From Brassica napus (taxonomy: Eukaryota; Streptophyta; Magnoliopsida; Brassicales; Brassicaceae), in assembly GCF_020379485.1 (NCBI RefSeq), contig NC_063438.1, positions 9,190,335 to 9,254,334 of the forward strand: a DNA stretch of 64,000 bases, given 5' to 3'. This document shows positions 37,124 to 48,779 of the stretch, one piece after another. Numbering within the stretch: the first letter of the stretch is position 1; every line of letters starts with the position of its first letter. The notes below the pieces were generated by a model that saw only the letters and a program-made list of their open reading frames with translations, had not been told where the DNA came from and did no database searches. The position numbers and the translations under genes were made by a program.

Positions 37124-40100
37124 ATGAAAGTATCCGCCATGAGAATGAATTTTCTTGCTCTAGGTTTGTCTCTGTGTCTTGTTCTTTCCAGCTTCCATGA
37201 CGTTTCTTGTCAGGTAACACACAAACCATGTACCTTTTTTTCTGCTTCTTTCAACCCTGAAGAAAAATGATTCATTTGGTGTGTTCTTAGGATGATGGTG
37301 GTGCTAGTAGGCTGAGTCATTTGGATCTAATTGAACGTGAATACCAAGGTAAAGATAATACCTAGAATCATCAAGATTCTCCCTCTATTTTTTTTTCTTG
37401 GACTGATTTGTTTTTGAATTGCAGATAGTGTCAATGCTCTTCAAGGCAAGGAAGATAAAGATCAGTGTAAACTTTGTCTCTCTCTGCCGGGCCTCTCTGC
37501 CTCTTTATTGTTCTTTTCTCACTTCTGTTTTCTTCAGCTTCTGTGTTTTTTTTTTGTGTCTACAGCTTCAGATATAGTGACTGAGAACCAGAAGAACACT
37601 ACAGTGACTGATCAGAACACTATCTCTCTGTCTCTGTCTGATGAATCTGAGGGCACTACTTTCAGTGATTCAGCTGATAACTCAAACCAGGTTGGGATTC
37701 AGATTTAAAGATGAATCTGCCTAAGAGATTTCTGCAATTCATTATAGAACTAAGGGGCGCTTTATCTTCTTTTGTTTTTAGGTTGGAGCTGTTAGTGATG
37801 AAAGTGTTCAACGTTCGAGTCTCTTAGATCAAATAGAACTTGAATTTGAAGGTATGTTAAGATCTTAATCTCTCTATTTCTTATAGTGATGGTGTTATAG
37901 GAAGAAAAGGCCTTCTAAAGATAGAAAGTCAAATCTTTGTTAAGTCCATAACTTATTAGAAGTTGGTGTTTAGTAAAGTGATTGTTTCTTGATTAATTGC
38001 AGCCCATCTCAATGGTCTGAACCAAGCTGGATCTGATGGTGCCAAGGACAGTGAAGAATTATGTATGAACAGCTTTTCTCTCTTACACTTTTCTTCATGA
38101 GTTGTGTCTTTTGCTGAGGTGGTTGTTACCTGCCTCTTGTTTCAGCTGCTGAGAGACAGAAGATGTTGGAAGAAATCGAACGAGAGTTTGAAGGTATCTC
38201 ATAGATTCAATCCATATGGTTATAGTTAGTTTATACAAACCTCACTAATAAAACTGTCTTCTTTTGCTTTTCTTACTTTCAGCTGCTTCAACTAGTTTGA
38301 AACAAGTAAAGACTGATGAAGGAAATGATGAAGAACAATGTAAAGAACTCTTCCTCTCTTACTTTGTATTTGTGATTCAGTTTTATCCTTCATTGATGCA
38401 GCAGCATCTGTGTCCTTGTTACAGCTGCAAAGAGACAAAGTTTGCTGGATGAGATCGAACGCGAATTTGAAGGTATATTCTTAACATACCCTTTGAAACC
38501 TGTCTAAGAATAATTCCTCTATTTTGGAATGTTTAATCTAAAAGATTGTTTTGTCTTCTATTTAACTTCCTATTTGTAGCCGCTACAAAGGATCTTGAAC
38601 AACTAAAGGTTAATGACTTCACTGGGGACAAAGATAATGAAGAACAATGTATAAAACCTCTTCCCTCTCAAATTTCTCTGATCCATTGTCTTTTCTTTAG
38701 TAGTTTGTAAATGGTTTTGTCTTTGTTACAGCTGCAAAGAGAAAAAGTATGCTTGAAGAGATTGAACGCGAGTTTGAAGGTTTCTTGAGACACCATTACT
38801 TTCTGCTCTTAAGTTTCGTCATTATGAACAAGATGTGAGTAAAATGATGAAAAAGAGTTTACTTATGCATTTTCTGTTTAAATTTTCCTACTTTCAGCCG
38901 CTATTGAAGGCCTTGAAGAACTCAAAGTTTCTGATTCTACCGGAAGCAATGATGATGAAGAACAATGTAAAGTCTCATGATCTATTTATGTTTACTCAGA
39001 TACATTGTCTCTGAAGCTGCTTCTACTTCTTGTTACAGCTGCAAAGAGACTAAGTATGCTTGAGGAGATAGAACGCGAATTCAAAGGTACTAACTGCCTT
39101 AAACAGGTTTTATCTATCACTAAGAAAGTTGTTATGTTACTTAAGTATATGTTTATGTGTTCTGTTTTCTCATAGCTGCTACAAAAGGTCTTGGACAACT
39201 CAAGGCTAATGATTCAACCGGGGACAAAACTGAAGAAGAACAAGGTATATACTCCCCTCTTCTTTATTTGTACCCTTTTGCTGTATATGGTTTTCTTGAT
39301 CTTCACCTTGATGTTAAACAGATGCAAAGAGACAGAGTATATTAGAAGAGATCGAACGCGATTTCCAAGGTATCTTACACCTAACATTTACTAGTTTTAA
39401 CTAAGTTCATATAACATCTCTGAGTGTAATCTGAGAGTCTTGTCTCTTTACAGCTGCTACAGATAGCCTTAAGCAACTTCAAGTTGAAAGCTCCAGTGAA
39501 GACACAGAACAAAGTAAACACACTCTTCTTCCCTTCTGATCTGCTTCTCTTTCCCCCTAGGGTTAATCTCAGACAAGTTTTGATGTATTTGTTACAGCTG
39601 CAAAGAGACAAAGTATGCTTGAAGAAATTGAACGTGAATTTGAAGGTATCTTACTATCAATAGAACCAAACATGGTGAATAATATTCTAACAATGTGTCT
39701 ACTTGCAGCTGCCACACGTGATCTTAAACAACAAAATGAGTTCACTGATGATGATCAATGTAAATACTTACTTTTTCCTGTGTGTTGTCGACTCTTTCTT
39801 TCCTAATATATTCACTGACTTATGATTCTTTTGTGTCTTTGTCACAGCTGCAAAGAGGAAGAGTATGCTTGAAGAGATGGAACGTGAGTTTGAAGGTATC
39901 CTCAACATATCATTATCTGTCTAATGTAAGCTCATATGCTTCAGAGGAAATCTTGAACATGTTCAATATTCTACCTGCAGATGCTATTCAAGGTCTTCAA
40001 CAGATAAAATCTGATGATTCCGTAAACAATGAAGAACAATGTAAAACTCTCTTCTCTTTTACAACCTTCTCATGCAAACATTCAAACCCTAATCTATAAA

Positions 40101-41171
40101 TGCTTGTTACAGCTGCTAAGAGAAAGTTAATGTTGGAAGAGATCGAACGCGAATTTGAAGGTAACTTCAAGATTACACTAAGCAGTTAATATAATTTTAC
40201 AATATCTGATTCCACCTTCTTGTTGTGCAGAAGCTCAGAGTGGAATGAAACAGAGGGGTTCCATTACACCAGAGTTTCTTGGACTAGGACAGTCAGGTGT
40301 CTGTGGCTGTTTCAATCAAGACAATTCTGGTTTAAAGCAAGACGAAGTTGCTTCAATCTCTATATCAACACAGTATAGCATAGAAGAGATCCTCTCAGAA
40401 GAATCTGAACTCCAGGTTTTGTTTTTGACCTTTCTTGAGCAGCAAGAAACAAATCACAACCTAATCTCAAAACCCTAATTTATGCAGGGAACAGAGACTT
40501 CTTCTAGTCTCACTAAGTCTTTGACTCAACTAGTTGAGAATCACAGGAAAGAAAAGGAATCTCATAATGTTCTCACTTCATCCACAAGTGAATCAGCAGC
40601 CACATCAGAGACTGTAGAGAGCCTTAGAGCTAAACTGAAAGAGCTTCGTGGCTTAACCGCTCGTCAGCTCGTGACACGTCAAGACTTTGATAAGATTCTC
40701 GTCATGGCTGCAACTTTCGAAGAGCTAAGCTCAGCTCCGATCAGTTACATTTCTAGGTTAGCTAAGTACAGAAACGTCATCACAGAAGGACTTGAAGCTT
40801 CTGAGCGTGTCAACATCGCAAAGGCGCGAGCTACAATGCTCAAAGAGACTGCCACTGAGAAGCAAACCTTCGTGGACGCTAACTTCGAGGAGGCTAAAAG
40901 GCTTGCTCAGAGAGGAGACGCGTTGTACGTGAGAATCTTTGCGATCAAGAAACTGTTGAAGAAGCTTGAAACAGAGAGAGAAGCTGTTGACGTGAAGTTT
41001 AAGGAGGTTGTGAAAGGTCTCTCTCATCTTCTTGTTGATGCTTCAGAGGCTTACGAGGAGTATCATGGAGCTGTGAGGAAGGCGAAAGAGGAGCAAGCGG
41101 CTGAGGAGTTTGCGAGAGAGGCAATGGAGAGTGCACAGATCATATGGGTTAAGTTTCTTAGTTCTCTTTAG
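37124..41171 (+). CDS. TSA1: TSA1-like ER-body protein with EFE repeats, 23 exons
   Basis: TSK-associating protein 1 type, a luminal ER protein that shapes ER bodies in Arabidopsis leaves and is related to NAI2. Twenty-three exons join to an intact frame of 710 residues. A signal peptide is clear (NFLALGLSLCLVLSS). The centre carries about ten motifs like AKRQSMLEEIEREFE. Eight lie in exons of exactly 48 nt (38146, 38425, 38732, 39039, 39322, 39598, 39848, 40113), alternating with 51-69-nt exons that encode acidic linkers ending in EEQ. Exons 22-23 encode a Ser-rich, then helical, coiled-coil-prone C-terminal domain of about 230 residues. No KDEL-like signal is present. Three in-frame ATGs (37124, 37139, 37145) precede the signal peptide; the first is annotated. 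BGLU18 is the upstream neighbour, as At1g52400/At1g52410 are in Arabidopsis. Confidence 0.92.
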
Positions 41172-41299
41172 GGAGAAGCTGAGATTCTTGGTTGTGTTTA
41201 GAGCCAATGTGGAGGTCTTGTTTGTTCTTGTTTTGTATTTTATGTTGATGTTTTGCTTCAGACTTTGTGTGTTGGTTATATCAGGGGAGAGAGATTGGA

Positions 41300-42265
41300 G
41301 ATAGACACTAAAATAAATAATGTTTTTCAGATTTCAAATAAAATAAGATTTCAATAATTCATATGTCAATTAGATCATGATATAGATGTCTAATTCAAAC
41401 TCCTTTTGCTAACAGGATCGGAGATGGAGAGAAAAACAAATAATGTTTTAATATTTCTAATAAAATAGCTGTAAAAAATTCAAAAATAAATTAGATCCTG
41501 ATATGTAAATTAGATAGTGATACATATGTCTAATTCAAACTCCTTTTTCTAACAGGATGGGAGATAGGGAGAACAACGCATAATGTTTTAAGATTTCTAA
41601 TAAAATAACTCTTAAAATTTTCAAAAATAAATTAGATCCTGATATGTAACTCAAATTCATACTCCTGTTTGGGATATGGTGGTGATAGAGACGAAAACAA
41701 ATATTGTTTTTTTTTTTCAGATTTCTAATAAAATAAGTTTTCAAAAATCCATAAACAAATTAGATTCTGATATATATTTTCCAATTCATACTCCTTTTTG
41801 GAATATTCATACCCCAAAATAATTCCAAGAATCAAAGTTGATAATTATTATTGATTATATTCTAAGATATTTTTTTTTCCTTTTGATTTATCATACGGTA
41901 GATCTTATCCTAATTTAGTTACATAGAGAGGTTGTTCAAAAAAAAAAAAGGAGATAGAGAGAAAAACTCATAATGTTTTAAGATTTCTAATAAAATAACT
42001 TTTAAAAGTCTCAAAAATAAATTAGATCCTAATATGTAACTCAAATTCATACTCCTGTTTGGGATATGGTTGGTGATAGAGACGAAAACAAATAATGTTT
42101 TTTTTTAGATTTCTAATAAAATAAGTTTTCAAAAATTCATAAAAAATGAGATTCTGATATATATTTCCAATTCATACTCCTTTTTGGAATATTCATACCC
42201 CAAAATAATTCCAAGAACCCTAATCAAAGTTGATAATTATTATTGATTATATTCTAAGATATTTT
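41300..42265. repeat. Tandem repeat array downstream of TSA1
   Basis: Units share GGAGATAGAGAGAAAAACAAATAATGTTTT, TTTCTAATAAAATAA and AATTAGATCCTGATATGTAA blocks (quoted in parts). Two long copies, about 41567-41873 and 41950-42263, are nearly identical and both end in ATTATTGATTATATTCTAAG. Shorter partial copies (~150-180 bp) precede them from about 41300. The array starts about 130 bp after the TSA1 stop and may include its polyadenylation region. Confidence 0.75.
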
Positions 42266-42985
42266 ATCATATCAAGAATTATATATATATATTTTAAAAT
42301 TATATATGAAAGCATAAGAACTCATGAGAGCATTGATAAAACCTCTTATTAAAATATTTATAATATAATATTAATATTACAGTAAAATTTCAAATACACA
42401 TATTAAATCAATGATAAAAAAAGTTTTTATATAACTTAAAATATATATCTCAAATAAAGACATTTATGTTTTTTTCTTCAATAATATCTTTCGTATTTAT
42501 TACATTATGTTAATTTTAAAAATTCGTTGATAAGGTTGTCCTGAAAATTATAGGAGAAGTTTCTAACCACATGTAATTATTAGTGTAGTTATTTTAAGAA
42601 TCCTAGAATTTAATTACCTACATTAGACGTATTTAAATAATAATAATAATTTATAAAAGATTTACTTTTATAAAAAACAACGATAGAGATGCGACCCAAA
42701 AGGCGATTCCAACAACGGTTACTTTTCCTGCAATTTCTCGCCATTGTAGAGGTGGTTGATGATGATTTTTCGGACTTGTGGTTGTTGTCTCAGCGACTTC
42801 TACCCACGACGTCAGTTATCTCCACGACGGAATCAAATTACCATCGTGATGAAGTGCTACGAAGACAGTTACCAGAACAGAGGATATATAATACTGGCTA
42901 TGGAATAATCAAAACTCCACATTTGGTTACTTCCTTTCTGACAAATCTGCTTTCCTTCTGTTGGAGATTCTTTCTCTTCCACCCA

Positions 42986-44188
42986 ATGGCAGACAACATA
43001 CGTCGAGCCTTTCAAGACATTGATTTAGGCATCAATGATGCCCCTTTTGTTCTTCCACCGGAGATCGTCCGCCAAGCCGAAGAAGAAAACCGTTTCATCC
43101 TTATCGGCCGACCGGTCATGCCCCGCCGCCAAAATCTTCGTGCGATCATTGCCACCATGCCCAGAAATTGGGGACTTGAAGGACTGGCCAGAGGGCGAAT
43201 TATTGAACACCGTCGCTTCCAATTTGTCTTCCCCTCGGAAGAGGCGATGGAGACTGTTATCAGAAGAGGACCGTGGGCCTTCGCAGATCGAATGTTGGTG
43301 CTACAACGCTGGACCCCGTTAATGGATCTAGCCTTGCTCGATTTTATCCCTTTCTGGATCCAAATCCGAGGGATCCCGTTTCAATACATGAACCGTGAAG
43401 TCATCGTTTCAATTGCGCGTACAATGGGCCAGTACATCCAAATGGATTACAATGAAGAGAATGGGAGTCGTTTGGATTTCGTCAGAGTCAGAATTAACTG
43501 GAACATCATCAATCCACTACGTTTCCAAAGGAACTATCAATTTGTTCTGGGAATCAACACTACCCTCCGATTCCAATATGAACGGCTCCGTGGATTCTGC
43601 GAACTCTGCGGAATGCTCACTCATGATTCTGGAGCATGTGTCATCAACAATGGCGGCCCGGGTCAAGCAGATGAAGATGAAGATGATGATGATAGTGGAG
43701 AGGATAATGAGGCTCCTGAGCTTGTGCCAAACCAAGGGGTAATAATTGAAGAAGTTAATGATGAGGAAGAACATCATGATGATGATGAAGATGGAGGCAA
43801 TGAGCAAGAAGCAAATGAAGAGACAAGACAAGATGATATGGAGGATGAAGAGAAAGAGGACGAGCTGTGGAATGGTTCAGGCATGCGTACGATGTTTACA
43901 GATGAAGCCATCACTGAGGAGATGCACAACCCAATTGATCCTTTAGGAATCAAAACTGACAGAGAAGTTGGGATGAAGAGGAAGGCGTGGATGTCAGAGG
44001 CAAATGGGAACACAGCCAGGCTCACTAATGCAGAACGTGGAGAGACAAGCGGCACAAGGAACACTAAACGCTCGAAGGTGTTATATCCTATTAATGGCAC
44101 TCAAAATGAGAATGAAGAAGATTCAGAGTCAGAGAACTCTTCTGGTTTGGGAGGCGCGGTGGGCCCAGAACCACCTCTTCCACCATGA
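42986..44188 (+). CDS. LINE ORF1: DUF4283 nucleic-acid-binding protein
   Basis: About 400 residues from the ATG at 42986 (MADNIRRAFQDIDLGIND). The same frame is open back to 42689, but the upstream part does not resemble the family. An N-terminal DUF4283-like domain (RGRIIEHRRFQFVFPSEEAM, RRGPWAFADRMLVLQRW) is followed by a zinc knuckle CX2CX4HX4C (CELCGMLTHDSGAC), then a long Asp/Glu-rich tail. It probably binds element RNA as part of the retrotransposition particle. The stop overlaps the ORF2 start in ATGA, suggesting translation by reinitiation. Confidence 0.8.
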   Translation: MADNIRRAFQDIDLGINDAPFVLPPEIVRQAEEENRFILIGRPVMPRRQNLRAIIATMPRNWGLEGLARGRIIEHRRFQFVFPSEEAMETVIRRGPWAFADRMLVLQRWTPLMDLALLDFIPFWIQIRGIPFQYMNREVIVSIARTMGQYIQMDYNEENGSRLDFVRVRINWNIINPLRFQRNYQFVLGINTTLRFQYERLRGFCELCGMLTHDSGACVINNGGPGQADEDEDDDDSGEDNEAPELVPNQGVIIEEVNDEEEHHDDDEDGGNEQEANEETRQDDMEDEEKEDELWNGSGMRTMFTDEAITEEMHNPIDPLGIKTDREVGMKRKAWMSEANGNTARLTNAERGETSGTRNTKRSKVLYPINGTQNENEEDSESENSSGLGGAVGPEPPLPP

Positions 44189-47100
44189 GGACAACCTGCT
44201 GGAACTGTCGAGGTCTAGGCAATGACTCGACGGTTCGACGCCTAAAGGAGATCAATCGGAAGTATCTCCTGGACATAATATGCCTATCCGAAACTAAGCA
44301 GCAGGATGATGTTATTCGGGATGTGGGTGCTCAGTTAGATTGTCTTAATTATGTTTCAGTTCCTCCTATAGGTCTAAGTGGTGGTTTAGTTCTTTATTGG
44401 AAAGCTCATGTACAGTTGCAAATTCTGTTTCAGTCTGCTAATTTGATCGATTGTAAAGTTCATTGTAATGGAAGCTGGTTTTATTATTCCTTTGTGTATG
44501 GTCATCCAAATCAGTCTATGCGCCATTACACATGGGAAAAATTAGAACGGTTAGCCATCACTAGAAGAAATGAAGCATGGATGGTTCTAGGAGACTTCAA
44601 TGAAATATTGGGGAATCATGAAAAGGATGGAGGCAGAGTACGTTCTGAGGCTTCTTTTAGTAACTTCAGAGCCATGGTGAGACATTGTGATTTTACAGAT
44701 CTTCCTACCGTTGGTAATAGATTCTCATGGGCAGGGAAAAGAGGAAATGATCTAGTACAATGTTGTCTAGACAGAGTCATGTCTAATACTAAATGGTTTT
44801 CAGAATATCCGGCATCTGAGACAGTGTTTCTAGAGCTTGGAGAGTCAGATCATCGACCTTTAATCACATATATTTCAGCAGACAGAGATCAGCCAAGAAG
44901 AACATTTTGCTACGATAGTCGCATGATTGATAAAGATGGATTCAAAGAATCAGTCATGCGTGGGTGGAGAGGTACAGGACAAACAAGCCTGTTACAGATA
45001 CCGTTGACTAATAGGATCAGCAGATGCCGCCAACAGATTGCTGTATGGAAGCGGAGCAACAGAAATAATGCAGAAGAACAAATCAAAGTACTAAGAGGAA
45101 GATTGGATAAAGCACTTTGTTCAGCAACATCTACTCAGACGGAAACTACTATGTTTAAAGAAGAGTTGGATAAAGCTTACATGGAGGAAGAAATATTTTG
45201 GAAGCAGAAAAGCCGAGTCATGTGGCTACGAGCGGGTGACAGAAACACAAAATACTTTCATGCTGTCTCTCGAACAAGAAGGATTAAAAATACTATCACA
45301 TCTATCCAAGATGAGGCGGGAGTAGTACACAGAGGACACAAAAATATTGCCAGAGTTGCAGAGAATTATTTCAACTCTTTATTTTCCTCTCAAGGCGATG
45401 TAAGCATCTACTTTGATCAAGTTTTTCACGGGTTTCAACAGAAAGTTAGTGCGTCTGTGAATGAAGATCTTACTCGCGATATCACTGAAGATGAAGTCCA
45501 ACAGGCTGTTTTCGACATTGGACCACACAGAGCTCCAGGTCCAGATGGTTTTTCAGCAATTTTCTATCACCAACACTGGGAGGAGATAAAATCAGATATT
45601 ATGAAAGAAATAAAAATGTTCTTCTCTACAGAGGAGTTTGATGAGCAGCTGAATCACACCAACATTTGTCTCATCCCCAAAATCTACCCTCCAACTGGTA
45701 TGTCTGAGTTTAGACCAATAGCGCTGTGTAATGTCACTTATAAAATAGTGTCAAAGATCCTGATCAACCGCCTTAAGACACACCTGAGTAGTATCATCTC
45801 AGAAAATCAAGCAGCTTTCATCCCTGGGAGAATGATCACAGATAACATCGTTGTAGCTCATGAAGTGTTTCATAGTCTGAAAGTAAGAACTCGTCAAGCT
45901 TCTTCTTATATGGCAGTTAAAACAGACATCACAAAGGCTTATGATCGTTTGGAATGGAGATTTTTAGAAGAAACGATGAGAAGAATGGGTTTTGACAGTA
46001 AATGGATCAGATGGATAATGTTATGCGTATCATCAGTCCGGTTCTCAGTATTGATAAATGGAGTTCCAGAAGGTCATATAATTCCTAAGAGAGGAATCCG
46101 ACAGGGTGATCCTCTTTCTCCATACCTCTTTATACTCTGTGCGGAAGTATTATCTCACTTAATGCATCAAGCAATGAGTGATCGATCTTTAACTGGGGTG
46201 AAAGTGGCTTTACAATCTCCAGCAGTTAACCATTTGCTTTTTGCCGATGATTCTCTTTTCTTCTCCTTGGCAAACCCAAAAGCTGGACGTCGGCTGAAAC
46301 AAATTCTGAATCTATATGAGCAAGTGTCGGGTCAAGCAGTGAATTTGAGGAAGTCATCTATAACATTTGGAAGTAAAGTTGCCGCAAGTGTTAAGACAAG
46401 AATGCGGAATCTTCTTGGAATACACAATGAAGGAGGCAATGGGAAATATTTAGGATTACCAGAACAGTTTAACAAGAAGAAAGGCGAAATGTTTAAATAC
46501 ATAATCGAAAAGGTGAAAGCTGTTACACAGGGATGGAAGAAAAATTTTCTTTCTCATGGCGGTAAAGAGATACTTCTGAAAGCAGTGGCTTTGGCTATGC
46601 CTATATTCACGATGAATATTTTTAGATTACCGAAAGAGATTTGCAATGAGATAAATGCTATCTTAGCCAACTTCTGGTGGGGATCAGGAGACAAGAAAGG
46701 AATGCATTGGTATAGTTGGAAGAGAGTAAGTGTTCCAAAGAAAGAAGGAGGATTAGGATTTCGGGATCTTAAAGGTTTCAATCAAGCCTTGCTTGGAAAA
46801 CAAGTTTGGCGTATTCTACAACATCCTAATAGCCTTATGGCACGCATATTGAAGTCACGCTACTTTCCGGATGAAAGCATACTCACGGCGACTTTGAAGA
46901 AAAAAGCTTCTTATGCATGGAAATCTTTATTACATGGACGAGACTTACTGCGCCAAGGGATGAAATATGTAATTGGTAATGGAACAACTGTCGGCATGTG
47001 GGATGATCCGTGGCTGTCAGATCATACACCAAGACCACCGAGGGCAAGAGAACAAGCAATCATTGGGGAAACTGTGAGCGCTTACATTCGAGAAGATGGA

Positions 47101-48081
47101 CAAGGATGGAATGTTGAAAAGCTTCGAAACAAAGTGATAGAGGAAGACGTGGGGAAAATTCTTGCACTCAAGATAAGCTCGAAAGCTGAAGTTGACTTAC
47201 TAGGTTGGCATTACACAGATGATGGGATCTACACTGTTAAGTCTGGTTATTGGTTAAGTACGCACTTACCGAATAGAGAACAAGCTCAACCGATATGGGG
47301 CGATCCGGTTATAAAGCAGAAGGTTTGGAAATGCAACACACCCCCAAAGCTGAATCATTTCCTATGGAGATTACTATCAAGATCACTCGCTGTGGGTAGT
47401 AATTTAAAGAGACGTCATATTACTTCAGATGATCAGTGCAAACGATGCTGTAACGCAACAGAAACAGAGACTCACCTCTTCTTCGACTGCCCTTATGCAC
47501 AAAGAATCTGGAGAGCCTCCGGAATTTCAAATCTTACGATACTAAGTACACAAACAACACTGGAAGACAAAGTTGATGTATGCCTTTCTTGCAACATCTC
47601 CACCCGACTGCCACACTTAAAGGATTTTCCGATAAGTATTCTCTGGAGGATTTGGAAAAGCAGAAACATTTTACTCCATCAACAGAAGACAATAAATTGG
47701 TGGATTGTACTTGAACAAGCAAAAAGAGATGCAAAAGAATGGTCTTCAAACAGGACGACTATTCAACTATCACGACATTCAAATACCAGGGGGGTCAATG
47801 GCACTATGGAGAATATATGGAAAAGACCTGCACAAGGTTGGGTAAAATGTAACTTTGATGGTTCATTTGTTTCACAATTAGTTCCGTCAAAGACAGGATG
47901 GGTAATAAGAGATGAGCGAAGCACTTATCAAGGGGCTGGACAGGGAAGAGGATTTACTACAACACCGTTAGAGGCAGAATTCCAAGCTCTCATCATGGCA
48001 ATGCAGCAATGTTGGTGTCGGGGCTTCACAAAAGTTATATTTGAAGGAGACAACAAGAAAATGTTTTTCGATAGCTTTTAA
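44185..48081 (+). CDS. LINE ORF2: endonuclease/reverse transcriptase with partial RNase H
   Basis: 1298 codons without a stop. Residues 1-235 form an apurinic-type endonuclease (CWNCRGLG, LGDFNEI, ESDHRPL). Residues ~430-720 are the reverse transcriptase (FRPIALCNVTYKIVSKIL, DITKAYDRLEW, GIRQGDPLSPYLF, and the catalytic FADDS at about 46242). Residues ~1020-1110 are a zf-RVT module (CKRCC...ETHLFFDCPYAQRIW). The last ~85 residues start an RNase H domain (CNFDGSF, EAEFQALIMAM, EGDNK) that stops soon after its third acidic residue. The rest of RNase H is missing, so the product is probably incomplete. Confidence 0.85.
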   Translation: MRTTCWNCRGLGNDSTVRRLKEINRKYLLDIICLSETKQQDDVIRDVGAQLDCLNYVSVPPIGLSGGLVLYWKAHVQLQILFQSANLIDCKVHCNGSWFYYSFVYGHPNQSMRHYTWEKLERLAITRRNEAWMVLGDFNEILGNHEKDGGRVRSEASFSNFRAMVRHCDFTDLPTVGNRFSWAGKRGNDLVQCCLDRVMSNTKWFSEYPASETVFLELGESDHRPLITYISADRDQPRRTFCYDSRMIDKDGFKESVMRGWRGTGQTSLLQIPLTNRISRCRQQIAVWKRSNRNNAEEQIKVLRGRLDKALCSATSTQTETTMFKEELDKAYMEEEIFWKQKSRVMWLRAGDRNTKYFHAVSRTRRIKNTITSIQDEAGVVHRGHKNIARVAENYFNSLFSSQGDVSIYFDQVFHGFQQKVSASVNEDLTRDITEDEVQQAVFDIGPHRAPGPDGFSAIFYHQHWEEIKSDIMKEIKMFFSTEEFDEQLNHTNICLIPKIYPPTGMSEFRPIALCNVTYKIVSKILINRLKTHLSSIISENQAAFIPGRMITDNIVVAHEVFHSLKVRTRQASSYMAVKTDITKAYDRLEWRFLEETMRRMGFDSKWIRWIMLCVSSVRFSVLINGVPEGHIIPKRGIRQGDPLSPYLFILCAEVLSHLMHQAMSDRSLTGVKVALQSPAVNHLLFADDSLFFSLANPKAGRRLKQILNLYEQVSGQAVNLRKSSITFGSKVAASVKTRMRNLLGIHNEGGNGKYLGLPEQFNKKKGEMFKYIIEKVKAVTQGWKKNFLSHGGKEILLKAVALAMPIFTMNIFRLPKEICNEINAILANFWWGSGDKKGMHWYSWKRVSVPKKEGGLGFRDLKGFNQALLGKQVWRILQHPNSLMARILKSRYFPDESILTATLKKKASYAWKSLLHGRDLLRQGMKYVIGNGTTVGMWDDPWLSDHTPRPPRAREQAIIGETVSAYIREDGQGWNVEKLRNKVIEEDVGKILALKISSKAEVDLLGWHYTDDGIYTVKSGYWLSTHLPNREQAQPIWGDPVIKQKVWKCNTPPKLNHFLWRLLSRSLAVGSNLKRRHITSDDQCKRCCNATETETHLFFDCPYAQRIWRASGISNLTILSTQTTLEDKVDVCLSCNISTRLPHLKDFPISILWRIWKSRNILLHQQKTINWWIVLEQAKRDAKEWSSNRTTIQLSRHSNTRGVNGTMENIWKRPAQGWVKCNFDGSFVSQLVPSKTGWVIRDERSTYQGAGQGRGFTTTPLEAEFQALIMAMQQCWCRGFTKVIFEGDNKKMFFDSF

Positions 48082-48321
48082 ATTTTGGCAAAGCTACATT
48101 TTGAAGGCAAAACTGGACTGAGAAAGGGCGATGGGTGGAGCAAGAACAGAGGTGGAGAGGGAAGGAGGGGAAAAAGCCAATCGAAGTGGAAAATTAAGTG
48201 GCTCTAAGGACTGGCAAAAACTAAAATACACCAAGGCGTTGAGACACAAAAAACTAGAAACCACATTAAAAACGAAAACAAAAACAAAACCCAACACACC
48301 AAACTCAACACCTTAATCAAC

Positions 48322-48336
48322 AACAAAGAGGAAACT

Positions 48337-48368
<32 letters not shown>

Positions 48369-48379
48369 TAACAAAGAGG
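48322..48379 (+). mobile_element. Ultra-truncated retroposon footprint (38-nt insert)
   Basis: The 10-bp direct repeat AACAAAGAGG (48322-48331, 48370-48379) brackets AAACTCAGC plus about 28 A and a T. It is 240 bp after the end of the LINE ORF2. The A run is not the tail of that LINE, because the direct repeats enclose only this short insert. Confidence 0.5.
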
Positions 48380-48779
48380 GCAAAAAAACTTTTATTTATT
48401 TTTTCAAAAAAAAATTCCTTTTAAATATCCAACCAACTGAGAAAAAACAAAAGACCCAATCCCGATAGTAATTTAAAAGAAAAAAGAAAAGAAGTAAAAA
48501 AACAAGTGGCAACCTCTAATTAAATAGGAAACAAATAGAAAAGAAGCAACACCCTCCCACTCTCTGCGATAATCTCTCATCTCGAAGAAGAAAGACTAGT
48601 AGAAAAGACACCCTCGTTTCTCATCTCTTTCCACTTCGTCTTCACTATTCTTCCATCATGACTTTCGTGTTTATAAATCACAGATTGCTGCTGCCAAATT
48701 CGCGTCAATTAGCTGCCTTCTCTCGCTGTTCCTACTTCGGAAGCCGCCATACGTAGCCGGGATTCATACTCAGCTTCTG

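Larger units (their letters stand above)
42660..48081 (+). mobile_element. LINE (non-LTR) retrotransposon with two long open frames
   Basis: It holds ORF1 (DUF4283 and zinc knuckle) and ORF2 (endonuclease, reverse transcriptase, zf-RVT, part of RNase H), overlapping by ATGA at 44185-44188. No internal stop interrupts about 5.1 kb, so the copy is young compared with the decayed LINE at 53891. ORF2 ends abruptly in the RNase H domain and no poly(A) tail follows directly, so the 3' end is probably deleted. No target duplication was found, and the 5' limit is approximate. Confidence 0.8.

Noticed and set aside
41923..41961. A run flanked by ATAGAGAG, resembling a retroposon footprint
   Set aside because: The right-hand ATAGAGAG is part of the tandem repeat unit found in the other copies, and the match is only 8 bp.
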